DNA of 64,000 nt from Streptomyces piniterrae (GCF_005048155.1 NZ_SUMB01000003.1:744001-808000); one strand, 5' to 3'. Positions 1 through 8,532 are shown, numbered from the stretch's first letter. The notes: generated from the sequence alone by a model not told the origin. Made by a program: numbers and translations.

Positions 1-566
1 ACGCCGGGGGTGGAGTACTGGAGCTTGCCCTTGAGCCTGGCGGAGGTCAGATCGTCCCAGGTCCTGGGCGGCTGCTTGAGCTCCTTCTTGTTGTGGATGA
101 AACAGAAGTAGTTGTTGACGATCGAGGTCCACTTGCCGTTCGGGTCCTTGTCGGCGGCCGCGACATGGTCCGCGCCCTTGGGGCGGTAGGTGTCCAGCAG
201 GCCCTTGCCGTCGGCCTGCTGGATGAACGGGGGAAGGGTCACCACGACGTCCGCCTTGGTGTTGGCCTTCTCGCGGGCCAGCCGCTGGACGGCCGCGCCG
301 GAGCCGCTCTCCACGTAGTTGACCTTGATGCCGGTCTTCTTCTCGAAGTCCTTGAAGACCGTGTCGTAGAAGCCGTCGCCCTTCTCGCTCTTGAGGCCGT
401 CGGCGCTGTAGACGGTGATCTCCTTGGCGTCGGGGTCGGCGGACGAGGCGCCGCCGCAGGCGGTGAGGGTGGCGCCGAGGGCGAGGACGGCGCTGCCGGC
501 GGCGAGTGGCCTGCGGGACCGGAAACGGGATCGGGGGCGGGATGCGGGGCGGGGGCGGGTGCGCAT
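1..566 (-). CDS. Phosphonate-type ABC transporter substrate-binding lipoprotein (3' end beyond window)
   Basis: Extracytoplasmic solute-binding lipoprotein of an ABC importer. The first 188 codons are visible and the rest lies beyond base 1. An Arg-rich n-region is followed by a hydrophobic stretch and a lipobox (LTAC, Cys37), so it should be lipid-anchored outside the membrane. After that comes the pattern of the iron/thiamine/2-aminoethylphosphonate binder family (EITVYSADG, then FEKKTGIKVNYVESGSG). The start is the ATG at 566, with AAGGAGA just upstream. It is the last gene of a six-gene minus-strand operon whose other members are phosphonate-type enzymes and transport parts, so 2-aminoethylphosphonate or a close relative is the likely ligand. 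The ligand itself is inferred from context. Confidence 0.85.
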   Translation of the reverse strand, partial: MRTRPRPASRPRSRFRSRRPLAAGSAVLALGATLTACGGASSADPDAKEITVYSADGLKSEKGDGFYDTVFKDFEKKTGIKVNYVESGSGAAVQRLAREKANTKADVVVTLPPFIQQADGKGLLDTYRPKGADHVAAADKDPNGKWTSIVNNYFCFIHNKKELKQPPRTWDDLTSARLKGKLQYSTPG

Positions 567-614
567 GGCGGGTCGTATCTCCTTGGCGGGGAGCGGAGTT
601 GAGGAGTCGGGGCC

Positions 615-1412
615 TCAGCGGTACGAGGCGCGGGTGCGGATCCGGGAGATGCCGAGCAGGACGATCAGCGTGGTGGCCATCAGCGCCACCGCGAGTGCCG
701 CGCCGGCGAAGAGGGAACCGCGGTCGGTGGCGGCGAAGATCTGCACCGGCAGCGGCACCCAGTCGGGGGGATAGATCATCATCGTGGCGCTCAACTCGCC
801 CATGGACAGGGCGAAGCAGAGGCCCACGGCGGCGGTCAGCGACGGCAGGAGGAGCGGGAGCTTGACCCGCCACAGGACGTGACCGGGGCGGGCGCCCAGC
901 GCGGCCGCGCTCTGCTCGTACGCCGGGTCGAGGCGGTCCAGCGCGGCCGTCACGGACTGGTGGGCGAAGGCGGTGACCAGCACCGCATGGGCGATGATCA
1001 CGATCTGCGGGGTGCCGTTGAGCAGGAGCGGGGGCTGCGAGAAGGCCACCAGGAGGGAGAGCCCGACGACGACGGAGGGGACGGCGACGGGGAGCAGGAA
1101 CAGGGTGCCGACGACACGGCGGGTGCGCGGGCCCAGGCGTTGGGCGGCCAGGGCGGCCCAGGTGCCGGCGGTGAGTGCGGCCACGCTCGCCGCGAGTGCG
1201 GTGAGCACGCTGGTGATCAGCGCGTGCAGTGGGTCGCCGTGCGCGATGTCCCGGTAGTGCGCCAGCGTCGGCCCGGAGGGCAGCGCGCCGCTCCAGCCGG
1301 TCGCGAAGGACGCGGCGACGATCACGAGCAGGGGCAGCGCGAAGAGCGGGAGGAAGAGGACGAGGAAGAGGAGGTGGAGGGCCCGGCAGGCGGGCTTGCT
1401 AGGCACCAGCAC
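615..1412 (-). CDS. ABC transporter permease, phosphonate-type importer
   Basis: Inner-membrane permease of 265 residues with about six hydrophobic segments, starting MLVPSKPACRALHLL. The cytoplasmic coupling loop carries the family-typical pattern around AAALGARPGHVLWRVKLPLLLP (the EAA loop that contacts the ATPase). It overlaps the upstream permease gene by 14 bases, which points to translational coupling. Together with the neighbouring permease it should form the heterodimeric channel for the substrate delivered by the adjacent lipoprotein. The family is that of PhnV/PotC-like permeases. The substrate is inferred from the operon. Confidence 0.87.
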   Translation of the reverse strand: MLVPSKPACRALHLLFLVLFLPLFALPLLVIVAASFATGWSGALPSGPTLAHYRDIAHGDPLHALITSVLTALAASVAALTAGTWAALAAQRLGPRTRRVVGTLFLLPVAVPSVVVGLSLLVAFSQPPLLLNGTPQIVIIAHAVLVTAFAHQSVTAALDRLDPAYEQSAAALGARPGHVLWRVKLPLLLPSLTAAVGLCFALSMGELSATMMIYPPDWVPLPVQIFAATDRGSLFAGAALAVALMATTLIVLLGISRIRTRASYR

Positions 1413-2280
1413 GATGCGGCACTCCTCCCGTGCGGGACACGGCTGTCCGGGACACGGCCGTCCGGTACAGGGCGTAGAGCGCCACGGACAGCGCGATGTT
1501 GACGACGGCGACGACGCAGGCTCCGGTGTAGTCGCCGTCGAGAATGGCCTTGGTGTAGATGAGCATCGGCAGGGTGACGACGTCCTTGGCGCCGGTGAAC
1601 AGCACGATCCCGAATTCGTTGAGGCAGAGCACGAGCACCAGCGAGCCGCCCGCGGCGAGCGACGGCAGCGCCTCCGGCAGGATCACCGTCCGCACGATCC
1701 GCCAGGGCCGCGCGCCCAGGGACGCGGCGGCCTCCAGCTGCCCGGTGTCCACTTGTGAGAAGGCGGCGAGCAGCGGCCGCATCACGAACGGGGTGAAGTA
1801 GGTGACCTCGGCGAGCAGCACACCCCAGGGCGTGTGCAGAAAGTCCAGCGGCCCGCTCGCGGCGCCCGTCGCGTCCGTCCAGAGGCCGTTGGCGATGCCG
1901 ACGGTGCCGTAGAGGAAGAGCAGGGCGAGAGTGATCAGAAAGGAGGGGAACGCGAGGAAGATGTCGACGAAACGGCCGAGCGCCCGGCCTCCGGGGAGCG
2001 GGACGAAGGCGATGATCAGGGCGAGGACCAGGCCGAGGAGCAGCGCGCCGACGGTCGCACCGGCCGCTATGAGGACGGTGTTGGCGAGGGCGTCCCGGAA
2101 GGACGTCTCGGCGAGGACGGCGGCATAGGGGGCAAGGGACGGTCCGCCACCGCTCGCGGAGGTCCCGCCGTCGTCGGGGCTGACGGACTGCCACACCACC
2201 AGGGCCAGCGGATAGAGGAACACCAGGCCGAGGGCGGCGACCGGCGGCAGCGCCCAGCACGCCCTACGCATCCGGCGCAC
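1399..2280 (-). CDS. ABC transporter permease, phosphonate-type importer
   Basis: Second inner-membrane permease (293 residues), with an N-terminal membrane helix (WALPPVAALGLVFLYPLALVVW) and further helices. Its EAA-like loop contains EAAASLGARPWRIVRTVILPEALP. It overlaps the ATPase gene upstream by 17 bases and the next permease downstream by 14 bases, so the transport genes are coupled. The C-terminal tail has a short repeated element (RTAVSRTAVSRT), which is unusual for this family and may be a small in-frame duplication. It is probably the PhnU-like half of the channel. Confidence 0.87.
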   Translation of the reverse strand: MRRMRRACWALPPVAALGLVFLYPLALVVWQSVSPDDGGTSASGGGPSLAPYAAVLAETSFRDALANTVLIAAGATVGALLLGLVLALIIAFVPLPGGRALGRFVDIFLAFPSFLITLALLFLYGTVGIANGLWTDATGAASGPLDFLHTPWGVLLAEVTYFTPFVMRPLLAAFSQVDTGQLEAAASLGARPWRIVRTVILPEALPSLAAGGSLVLVLCLNEFGIVLFTGAKDVVTLPMLIYTKAILDGDYTGACVVAVVNIALSVALYALYRTAVSRTAVSRTGGVPHRAGA

Positions 2281-3379
2281 CGCCCGCCGCCTCGGTGAGC
2301 CCCGCCGGGATGAGGACCGCGTCCCCGGGGGCGAAGTGGACTGCGAGCTCGTCCCCCAGCGCCGGTGTCTCGCGGAGCTCCGGCACCTCCGCGATCACCC
2401 GATGCCCGTCGACCTCCGTGTGCAGACGGTGGGTCGAGCCGCGCCACTGCACCTCGGTGAGTTTTCCGCGCAGGGTGTTGCCGTCCGCCCCCGGGCTCGC
2501 GCCGAGGCCGACGAGATGCGGCCGGACGCACAGCGTGGCGGTCGCGCCGTCGGCCAGTTCACCGGCCGGCACGTTCAGGGGGCGGCCGGCGAAGCGCACC
2601 CCGTCCCCGCACACCGTCACCGGCAGCAGGTTCGCGGTGCCGACGAACGAGGCGGTGAACTCGGTGCGCGGCCGCCGGTAGAGCTCCCGCGGGGTGCCGC
2701 ACTCGCGCAGCCGGGCCTTGTCCATGACGGCAATCCGGTCGGCCAGGGTCAGCGCCTCGACCTGGTCGTGGGTGACGTAGAGGATGGTGACGTCCGGCAA
2801 CTCGTGGTGCAGTCGGGCGAGTTCGGCGAGCATTCCGGAGCGCAGCCGGGCGTCGAGGGCGGACAGCGGCTCGTCCAGCAGCAGCACGCCGGGCCGGATG
2901 GCCAGCGCCCGCGCGAGGGCCACCCGCTGCTGCTGCCCGCCGGACAGCTCCCGGGGGTGCCGGTCGGCGTACCCGGCCATACCGGTCATCTCCAGCGCCT
3001 CGGCGACCCGTCCGGCGATCTCGCCGCGTGGGGTCTTGTGCGCCTTGAGGCCGAAGGCGACGTTCTCGGCGACCTTCATGTGCGGGAACAGCGCGTACTG
3101 CTGGACGACCATGCCGATGCCGCGCCGGTGGGGCGGCAGCCCGGTGACATCGCGGCCGCCGATCAGGACCCGCCCGGAGTCCGGCCGGACGAATCCGGCG
3201 ACCGTCCGCAGCGCGGTGGTCTTCCCGCAGCCGGACGGCCCGAGCAGGGCCATCACCTCGCCCGGTTCGACGGTCAGGTCGAAGGAGTCCAGCGCGACGC
3301 TCCCCCCGGGCCCCCCGTACGCCACGCGGACGCCGTCGAACCGGATGCCCGCGCCCTTTCCCGCGGTGGCCGTCGTCAT
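2264..3379 (-). CDS. ABC transporter ATP-binding protein, PotA/PhnT-like
   Basis: Cytoplasmic ATPase of the importer, 371 residues. Walker A is GPSGCGKTT (residues 47-55), the signature LSGGQ is at 145-149 and Walker B LLLDE is at 166-170, followed by the switch His in YVTHD. The C-terminal third looks like a TOBE domain (residues about 245-360), as in spermidine, iron and phosphonate importers. Only one base separates its start from the stop of the upstream hydrolase gene, so it is co-transcribed. It should power uptake through the two downstream permeases. The substrate is not readable from this protein alone. Confidence 0.92.
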   Translation of the reverse strand: MTTATAGKGAGIRFDGVRVAYGGPGGSVALDSFDLTVEPGEVMALLGPSGCGKTTALRTVAGFVRPDSGRVLIGGRDVTGLPPHRRGIGMVVQQYALFPHMKVAENVAFGLKAHKTPRGEIAGRVAEALEMTGMAGYADRHPRELSGGQQQRVALARALAIRPGVLLLDEPLSALDARLRSGMLAELARLHHELPDVTILYVTHDQVEALTLADRIAVMDKARLRECGTPRELYRRPRTEFTASFVGTANLLPVTVCGDGVRFAGRPLNVPAGELADGATATLCVRPHLVGLGASPGADGNTLRGKLTEVQWRGSTHRLHTEVDGHRVIAEVPELRETPALGDELAVHFAPGDAVLIPAGLTEAAGGAPDA

Positions 3380-3380
3380 C

Positions 3381-4091
3381 TCAGACCACCCCGATCCCGA
3401 GCAGGGCGGGAAGTTCGGCGACCGAGCCGAGGAGGTGCGTGGCGCCGGCGTCGGTCAGCTGCTGTGTGCCGTGTGCCCCGGTGAGCACCCCGGCCACGAT
3501 CCCGGCGCCCGCGCGCCGCCCGGAGAGCATGTCGTACGAGGTGTCGCCGGCGACCGCGATCTCCCGTACGGAATCGGCGGCGCGGGTGCGCAGCAGCGCG
3601 GCCAGCACCATGTCCGGGTACGGCCGCCCGCGCCCGCCCGCGTCCGCCGGGCAGAGGGTCAGCTCCACCAGGTCCCGCCAGCCGAGCGCGTCCAGGATCG
3701 CGTCCTGGGTGACCCGGGCGAATCCGGTGGTCAGGACGACGGTCAGCCCCGCCGCCCGCAGTGCCTCGATCGCCTGGCGGGCCCCGGGGACGGGCGCGAT
3801 CCGTCCGGCGTCCACCAGCTCCCCGTAGGCCTCCTCGAAGGCGGAGTTGGCACGCCGGGCGGTGTCCTCGTCGCCGAAGAGCTGCCGGAAGACGGAGATC
3901 TTGGACTCGCCCATGGTGGCGCGTACGTGGTCGAGCATCTCGGCGTGGTCTGCGCCGCCCGGCCGCACCCCGAGGCGCTGCGCGGCCGCGTCGAAGGCGA
4001 GCTCGACGAGGCCGCCGTCGGCGACGGTCGTACCGGCCATGTCGAGCACGACCAGCCTGGTGCCGGTGTCCTTGGTCAACTCCCTCACCAT
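3381..4091 (-). CDS. Phosphonatase-like HAD hydrolase
   Basis: HAD-superfamily hydrolase of 236 residues, related to phosphonoacetaldehyde hydrolase (PhnX). The nucleophile motif is DMAGTT (Asp17). A PhnX-like MGESK motif keeps a lysine (Lys64) at the place where PhnX forms a Schiff base with the aldehyde substrate, and GDTSYDM is the late acidic motif. This fits the family I recall as TIGR03351, the phosphonatase-like hydrolases found beside a FAD oxidoreductase. The likely reaction is C-P bond cleavage of a phosphonoaldehyde in the cytoplasm. The start is the ATG at 4091, which overlaps the end of the FAD gene by seven bases; longer in-frame starts lie inside that gene. Confidence 0.9.
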   Translation of the reverse strand: MVRELTKDTGTRLVVLDMAGTTVADGGLVELAFDAAAQRLGVRPGGADHAEMLDHVRATMGESKISVFRQLFGDEDTARRANSAFEEAYGELVDAGRIAPVPGARQAIEALRAAGLTVVLTTGFARVTQDAILDALGWRDLVELTLCPADAGGRGRPYPDMVLAALLRTRAADSVREIAVAGDTSYDMLSGRRAGAGIVAGVLTGAHGTQQLTDAGATHLLGSVAELPALLGIGVV

Positions 4092-5206
4092 CCCAGTTCG
4101 TTCGCGGTGGTTTCGGCGATGGCCGGGGAGCACGTCATACCGCGTCCGCCGGGCCCGGTGACCAGCCAGACCGCGTCGCGGACCCGCTGTCGGTGCACGA
4201 CGCGGGTGGTGTCGGTGCACTGCGCGTACACCCCGGCCCAGCGGCGGCGGACGGTCGGCAGCGGCCGGCCGAGGATCGACTCGACGACCCCGGTGAGGTG
4301 CTCGTACGGGTCCTCGACGACGTCGAAGCCGAAGGGCGTCTCGTATTCGTGCGTGTCGCCGATGGTCAGCCCGCCGTCCAGCCGCTGGACCATCAGCAGC
4401 TGCATCTTGTGGGCGGCGGCGGTCGGTGTCTGGGCCTGTGCGGCGGCCATCGCGTCGAGTGCGTCGCTCGCGTAGGCGGGGTAGTAGCGGAAGCTGTCGG
4501 CGTCGGCGACGGAGGTGGTCAGCGGCTCGCCGAGCGGGTCGGTCTGCATCATCTGGAGGCGTACGCGGCGCACCGGGAGGTCCGGGACCAGCTCGCGGAC
4601 CAGGCCGCCGAGCCAGGCGCCGGTGCAGAGGACGACGGCGTCCGCGTGGTGGAGGTCGCCGTGGTCGTCCCGTACGGCGCGTTCGCCGACCACTTCGCGG
4701 ACCTCGCGCCCGCCCAGGAAGGTGTACCGCCCGGACTCCGACAGCCTTGCTTTCAGGGCTCGTTGGGCGATGCGCGGCTCGACGGCGGCGTCCCGCTCGC
4801 ACCACAGGGCGCCGGCGAAGTCGCCGCGCAGGGCGGGGTTGAGGGCGCGGGCCTGGTCGGCGTCGAGCAGCCGGTAGCCGCGGGCGGCGGCGTCGGGGCG
4901 GCGGGTGGCGGCCTCGGCGACGGCGCGTTCGGCGGCGTTCCTGACGAGGGTCAGCGAGCCGATGGCGCGGAACCCGAGTTCGGGGACGCGGGCGCCGATG
5001 TCCTCCCACAGTTCGCGGGCGCGGAGCGCGGTGGCCAGTTCCTCGCCCCCGGCCCGCCCGCTGACCCAGATCTGCCCGAAGTTGCGGACCGAGGCGCCGC
5101 GCGCCTCGGCCTCCCGCTCCAAGTGGAGGACCTCGTGGCCCCGTTCGATGGCGTGCCAGGCGTGCAGGGTTCCCAGCACGCCGGCTCCGACGACTATGAC
5201 TCGCAT
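4085..5206 (-). CDS. FAD-dependent oxidoreductase of the phosphonate operon (DadA-like)
   Basis: Flavoprotein amine oxidase/dehydrogenase of 373 residues, beginning MRVIVVGAGVLGTLHAWHA, a classic GxGxxG FAD-binding fold. From memory it matches TIGR03364 (HpnW), which is tied to phosphonatase-like hydrolases. A C-terminal second FAD contact is seen in VTGPGGRGMTCSPA. The proposed role is oxidative deamination of an aminophosphonate related to 2-aminoethylphosphonate, giving the aldehyde for the next enzyme. The exact amine is uncertain. The start at 5206 puts the nucleotide fold at the N terminus; the frame is open to 5278, but that extension is not fold-like. It is the first gene of the operon. 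Confidence 0.9.
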   Translation of the reverse strand: MRVIVVGAGVLGTLHAWHAIERGHEVLHLEREAEARGASVRNFGQIWVSGRAGGEELATALRARELWEDIGARVPELGFRAIGSLTLVRNAAERAVAEAATRRPDAAARGYRLLDADQARALNPALRGDFAGALWCERDAAVEPRIAQRALKARLSESGRYTFLGGREVREVVGERAVRDDHGDLHHADAVVLCTGAWLGGLVRELVPDLPVRRVRLQMMQTDPLGEPLTTSVADADSFRYYPAYASDALDAMAAAQAQTPTAAAHKMQLLMVQRLDGGLTIGDTHEYETPFGFDVVEDPYEHLTGVVESILGRPLPTVRRRWAGVYAQCTDTTRVVHRQRVRDAVWLVTGPGGRGMTCSPAIAETTANELGW

Positions 5207-5281
5207 GCCGCAGACGCTCGCGGCGGTGGGTGGCCGGGGCCGGTCCGGTTGGCGACGCATCGGTGAACAGGCCCGCAAGTT

Positions 5282-5293
5282 TGGCCTAGACCC
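5282..5293 (-). promoter_or_regulatory. Candidate GntR/HutC-type operator for the phosphonate operon
   Basis: TGGCCTAGACCC on the plus strand lies about 75 bases upstream of the first operon gene. It is close to the TGGTCTAGACCA/TGGTATAGACCA operators bound by HutC-subfamily regulators such as DasR and PhnF. A minus-strand TAGATA that could be a -10 box lies just upstream, so a bound protein would cover the transcription start. The adjacent GntR regulator (5370-6137) is the obvious binder. This is inferred from motif and position. Confidence 0.55.
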
Positions 5294-5369
5294 GTTATCT
5301 ATTCGTGATATTAGAGGTGGGGGGTGATGCGTACGGAGGTGCTTAGTCGACCCGCCGCCCGCGGTGGGC

Positions 5370-6137
5370 TCAGCCCGCCGGCGTCCCCAGATGGGTGGTG
5401 AACGAAAACCGGTCCCCCCGGTACAGCGACCGCACCCGCTCCAGCGGCCGGCCCTCCGTGTCCCGCGACAGCCGGTGGATCAGCAGCATCGGGAGTGCGC
5501 CCGGTGTGCCGATCAGCAGCGCCTCGCGCGGGGTGGCCAGCACCGTCTCCAGCCGCTCGTCCGCGTCGCCGAAGCCGATGCCGAGCCGCCGGCGGAGGTA
5601 GGCGTAGAACGACGAGTCCGGCTCGAAGTCGGTGTCCAGGCGCGGCACCCGCTCGACCGCCACATACGTGCTCTCCAGCCCGACCCGCTCGTCATCGGCG
5701 AGCAGCACCCGCTCCATGTGCCATACGGGGTCGCCCGCCTCGATCCCCAGGTCGCCGGCGAGCGCGGCCGGGCAGGGGAAGCGGTCGAGGCCGACGAGAT
5801 GACGGCCCGGTGTGCGCCCCTGGTCCCGTACGCCCTCGGTGTAGCTGGCGAGGGACAGCGGCTGCGCCAGCTTGGGCCCCGCGACGACCGTGCCACGCCC
5901 CAGCCGCCGCAGCCGTCCCTCCAGGATCAGTTCGCGCAGGGCCTGGCGGAGCGTCTCCCGGGAGACCTCGAACCGCGATGCCAGGTCGCGTTCGGCGGGC
6001 AGCAGCTCGCCCTCGCCCAACTCCTGGATCAGCGCGGCGATCTCGACCTTCGCCGCGTAGTACTTGGGGATGCGTCCGTGCTCGGGGACGCCGGACCTGA
6101 TGGGTGCGCCAGGATCCTGGCCGTACGGGTACTCCAC
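5370..6137 (-). CDS. GntR-family regulator, HutC subfamily (wHTH plus UTRA)
   Basis: Transcriptional repressor of 255 residues. The N-terminal winged helix-turn-helix (residues about 25-90) contains LLPAERDLASRFEVSRETLR and a wing ending LGRGTVVA. The rest is a UTRA ligand-binding domain (YVAVERVPRLD, then LIHRLSRDTEGRPLE). The start is a GTG at 6137 preceded by GAGGA. It lies directly upstream of the phosphonate operon on the same strand, separated by 163 bases that contain a HutC-type operator. The likely effector is a phosphonate or a breakdown product. Confidence 0.88.
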   Translation of the reverse strand: MEYPYGQDPGAPIRSGVPEHGRIPKYYAAKVEIAALIQELGEGELLPAERDLASRFEVSRETLRQALRELILEGRLRRLGRGTVVAGPKLAQPLSLASYTEGVRDQGRTPGRHLVGLDRFPCPAALAGDLGIEAGDPVWHMERVLLADDERVGLESTYVAVERVPRLDTDFEPDSSFYAYLRRRLGIGFGDADERLETVLATPREALLIGTPGALPMLLIHRLSRDTEGRPLERVRSLYRGDRFSFTTHLGTPAG

Positions 6138-6213
6138 GGCGTGATCCTCGCATTGCGGCGGGGCGCGGAGCGGACGCCCCCGGGTCGGCGCCGGCGGGGT
6201 GAGTGCCCCCGGG

Positions 6214-7113
6214 TCAGCGCCGGAGGCCGCGGGCCGCGGCGACCAGTACGACGCCGCCGGCCAGCAGGCCCGCGACCATCACACCGATCCCGAACAGCGA
6301 ACCGTGCCCGGTGGCGGCGAGTTCCGGCGACTCGGCGGGAGCGCGGGGCGGGCGCTGCGGGCCACCGGGGGACGTACCGGGCTGGGGCGGCCGTCCGGGC
6401 GTCGCGGGCGTCATGGGGGTCATGGGGGTCATGGGCGTCGCCGGGGCGGAGGCGCTCGGACGGACGGCGAAGCGGTAGTCGCCGGACTGGCCGATCCATT
6501 CGCCGTCGCTGCCCCGGCGCTGGACGGTGGTGACATTGGCGGTGATCCGCTCCGCCGACGTGCCCGGCTCGAACCGCATCCGCACCGGCACGGTCAACGT
6601 CCCTTTCCCCGGCACGGTCAGCCCCCTGCCCACACCGCCCCGCTTCTCCTCCCCCTTCTCGTCCCCCTTGCCGAACACCCCGATCTGTTCGTCGAGGTCG
6701 GTGGCCTCGAAGGGGACCGGTCGCCAGCCGCCGGCCGTGTCGCGGAACTCCAGGCGGATGCGCGCGGGCCGCAGCACCCGTTGCGTGTCCGTGAGGACGA
6801 CGACGGGATGGACGTCCTCGCAGGCGGCGGTGGTGGTGTTGCGCAGTTCCAGCCGCCAGGTCTGCCAGTCGCCGCCGGCGGAGTAGACGGCCGGGCCGCC
6901 GGAGACCCGCGAGGCGATGGGGAACTCCGGACTGTCCGGACGCCCGCAGGCCGCGGCGGGACCCGGCGCGCGGACCGTCGAGGCGTACGCCCTGCCGACC
7001 GTCAAACCCCCGCCGACCAGGCCGGACAGCAGCCCGACGGCGAACACGGCACAGGCTGCTCGGACGGTGCGCGCGCCGCGTGCGGTGCGCAGGCGTGCGC
7101 CGGACGAATTCAT
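6214..7113 (-). CDS. Secreted cell-wall-anchored protein with LAATG sorting signal
   Basis: Extracytoplasmic protein of 299 residues with no recognised catalytic domain. It has an N-terminal signal segment (ACAVFAVGLLSGLVGGG), a beta-rich-looking middle, a Thr/Pro/Met stretch (TPMTPMTPMTPATP) and then LAATG, a hydrophobic helix and a basic tail (GLRR). That order is the C-terminal sorting signal of sortase substrates. LAXTG is the motif I associate with the class E sortases of Streptomyces. The start is the ATG at 7113, behind a GGAGG. The upstream gap holds a TGAC-TTTTC-GTCA palindrome (7239-7251) that may lie in its promoter. No sortase gene is visible in the window. Confidence 0.82.
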   Translation of the reverse strand: MNSSGARLRTARGARTVRAACAVFAVGLLSGLVGGGLTVGRAYASTVRAPGPAAACGRPDSPEFPIASRVSGGPAVYSAGGDWQTWRLELRNTTTAACEDVHPVVVLTDTQRVLRPARIRLEFRDTAGGWRPVPFEATDLDEQIGVFGKGDEKGEEKRGGVGRGLTVPGKGTLTVPVRMRFEPGTSAERITANVTTVQRRGSDGEWIGQSGDYRFAVRPSASAPATPMTPMTPMTPATPGRPPQPGTSPGGPQRPPRAPAESPELAATGHGSLFGIGVMVAGLLAGGVVLVAAARGLRR

Positions 7114-7276
7114 GGCGGTCCTCCGCTGCTCGGGGTCGCGGTCAGGGCACGAGCAGGACCCTGCCACGCCCACCGCGCGACGCCGGGGGCCTCCGCGTCG
7201 TGTGCACCCGACCAGCCGCCGAATCCCGCCTTATCAGATGACTTTTCGTCAGTTCGGGTTGGCGGGACGGCCGCGG

Positions 7277-8476
7277 TCAGCCGGCGCCCGGCCGGTGTCC
7301 GCGCGCCGCCAGCCCCGGATTCCCCGGGCCGAAGAGCGGTGCCAGCACCAGCTGCGCCGCCCCGTCCGCCACCGCCCGCGCCCCGCCCACGGCCAGGGAC
7401 ACCGGCACGGCGGTTCCGGTCCTGCCCCGGGTGCGGGCCTGGGCGGCGAGGACGTCGGCCACGCCGGTCAGGAACCCGTCGGGGTTTTCCAGTACGGTGC
7501 GGCCGCCGAGCAGCACCCGGTCGATGTCCAGCAGTTCCACGAGGTTGGCCGCGGCCACGCCCAGCACCCGTGCCGCGCCCGGCAGATCGCCGCGGGCCAC
7601 CGCCGCCAGGCACAGCGCCTCCACGCAGCCGTGCTGTCCGCAGCCGCAGCGCGGTCCGTCCAACTGCAGGATCTGGTGGCCGAATTCGCCGGCGCCGGTC
7701 CGCGGCCCGCGGTGGAGGCCGCCGCCGAGCACGAGTCCGGCGCCGAGCCCGGTCCCCAGGTGCAGATACGCGAACGAGCCGGCGCCGTCCGGCGGCCTCT
7801 GGGCCAGGCCGAGCGCCGCCGCGTTGGTGTCCTTGTCGAGGACCACGGGCAGGCCGAGGCGTTCGGCGAGTGCGTCCCGCAGCGGGAAGCCGTCCCATTG
7901 GGGGGCGCCGGTCACCCGGTGCAGCACCCCGGCGGTGTGGTCCAGCGGCCCGGGGCAGGCCACCCCGGCGCCCACCACCGGGGGCCCGCCGGCCTCCGCG
8001 CGCAGCGCCGCGACCTCCCGCTCGACGGTGGCCAGCACCTGTGCGGCGGCCGCCTCGAAGGCGAGCGGGGCGCGGCGCTCCGCGACCGCGTCGCCCGCGA
8101 GGTCCGCGAGGACGGCGGTGAGCTCGTCGCGGTCCAGGTGGAGGCCGATGGCGTGCCGGGCGCCGGGGACCAGCCGCAGTACGGTGCGCGGCTTGCCGCC
8201 CGTGGAGGCGCGGCGCCCGGCCTCCGCCGCCAGCCCTTCGGCCCGCAGCCGTGCGGTGATCTTGCTGACGGCCTGCGGGGTCAGTCCGGTGTGCGCGGCG
8301 AGCTCCAGCCGGCTGACCCCTTCCTCCCCCGCCGAGCGCAGCAGCCCCAGCACAAGCGCGGCGTTGTGGCCACGGAGGGCGGGGAGGTTGGCTCCCGGGC
8401 CGGCGGCACCCCGGCCCTCGGCATCCGGGAAGTCGGGGCCGGGGCCGGCGTCGGTCTCAGGATCACTGCTGGTCAC
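7277..8476 (-). CDS. ROK-family transcriptional regulator
   Basis: Sugar-responsive repressor of 399 residues. The N-terminal HTH region (about residues 35-90, VSRLELAAHTGLTPQAVSKI) is followed by a ROK/glucokinase-like domain. The ROK zinc motif is CGCGQHGCVE, after GAGEFGHQ. The start is a GTG at 8476 with a purine-rich GGGGGAG upstream. It is divergent from a Gfo/Idh/MocA oxidoreductase with 56 bases between them, holding a strong inverted repeat, so autoregulation and control of the oxidoreductase are likely. The sugar effector cannot be read from the sequence. Confidence 0.9.
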   Translation of the reverse strand: MTSSDPETDAGPGPDFPDAEGRGAAGPGANLPALRGHNAALVLGLLRSAGEEGVSRLELAAHTGLTPQAVSKITARLRAEGLAAEAGRRASTGGKPRTVLRLVPGARHAIGLHLDRDELTAVLADLAGDAVAERRAPLAFEAAAAQVLATVEREVAALRAEAGGPPVVGAGVACPGPLDHTAGVLHRVTGAPQWDGFPLRDALAERLGLPVVLDKDTNAAALGLAQRPPDGAGSFAYLHLGTGLGAGLVLGGGLHRGPRTGAGEFGHQILQLDGPRCGCGQHGCVEALCLAAVARGDLPGAARVLGVAAANLVELLDIDRVLLGGRTVLENPDGFLTGVADVLAAQARTRGRTGTAVPVSLAVGGARAVADGAAQLVLAPLFGPGNPGLAARGHRPGAG

Positions 8477-8501
8477 TCCCCCATTGTCGCCACCACTTGC
8501 G

Positions 8502-8524
8502 CTTTGGCAACAGCGTTGCGAAAG
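8502..8524. promoter_or_regulatory. Palindromic operator between ROK regulator and oxidoreductase
   Basis: CTTTGGCAAC and GTTGCGAAAG are separated by AGC. The arms match at 9 of 10 positions. The site fills the short gap between two divergent genes and ends nine bases before the oxidoreductase start, overlapping where its transcript leader must lie. The regulator gene next to it is the natural binder. Confidence 0.7.
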
Positions 8525-8532
8525 TGGAGCGC

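Noticed and set aside
3761..5266. Long plus-strand frames opposite the hydrolase and FAD genes.
   Set aside because: Arg/Pro-rich composition and full overlap with two motif-supported genes.
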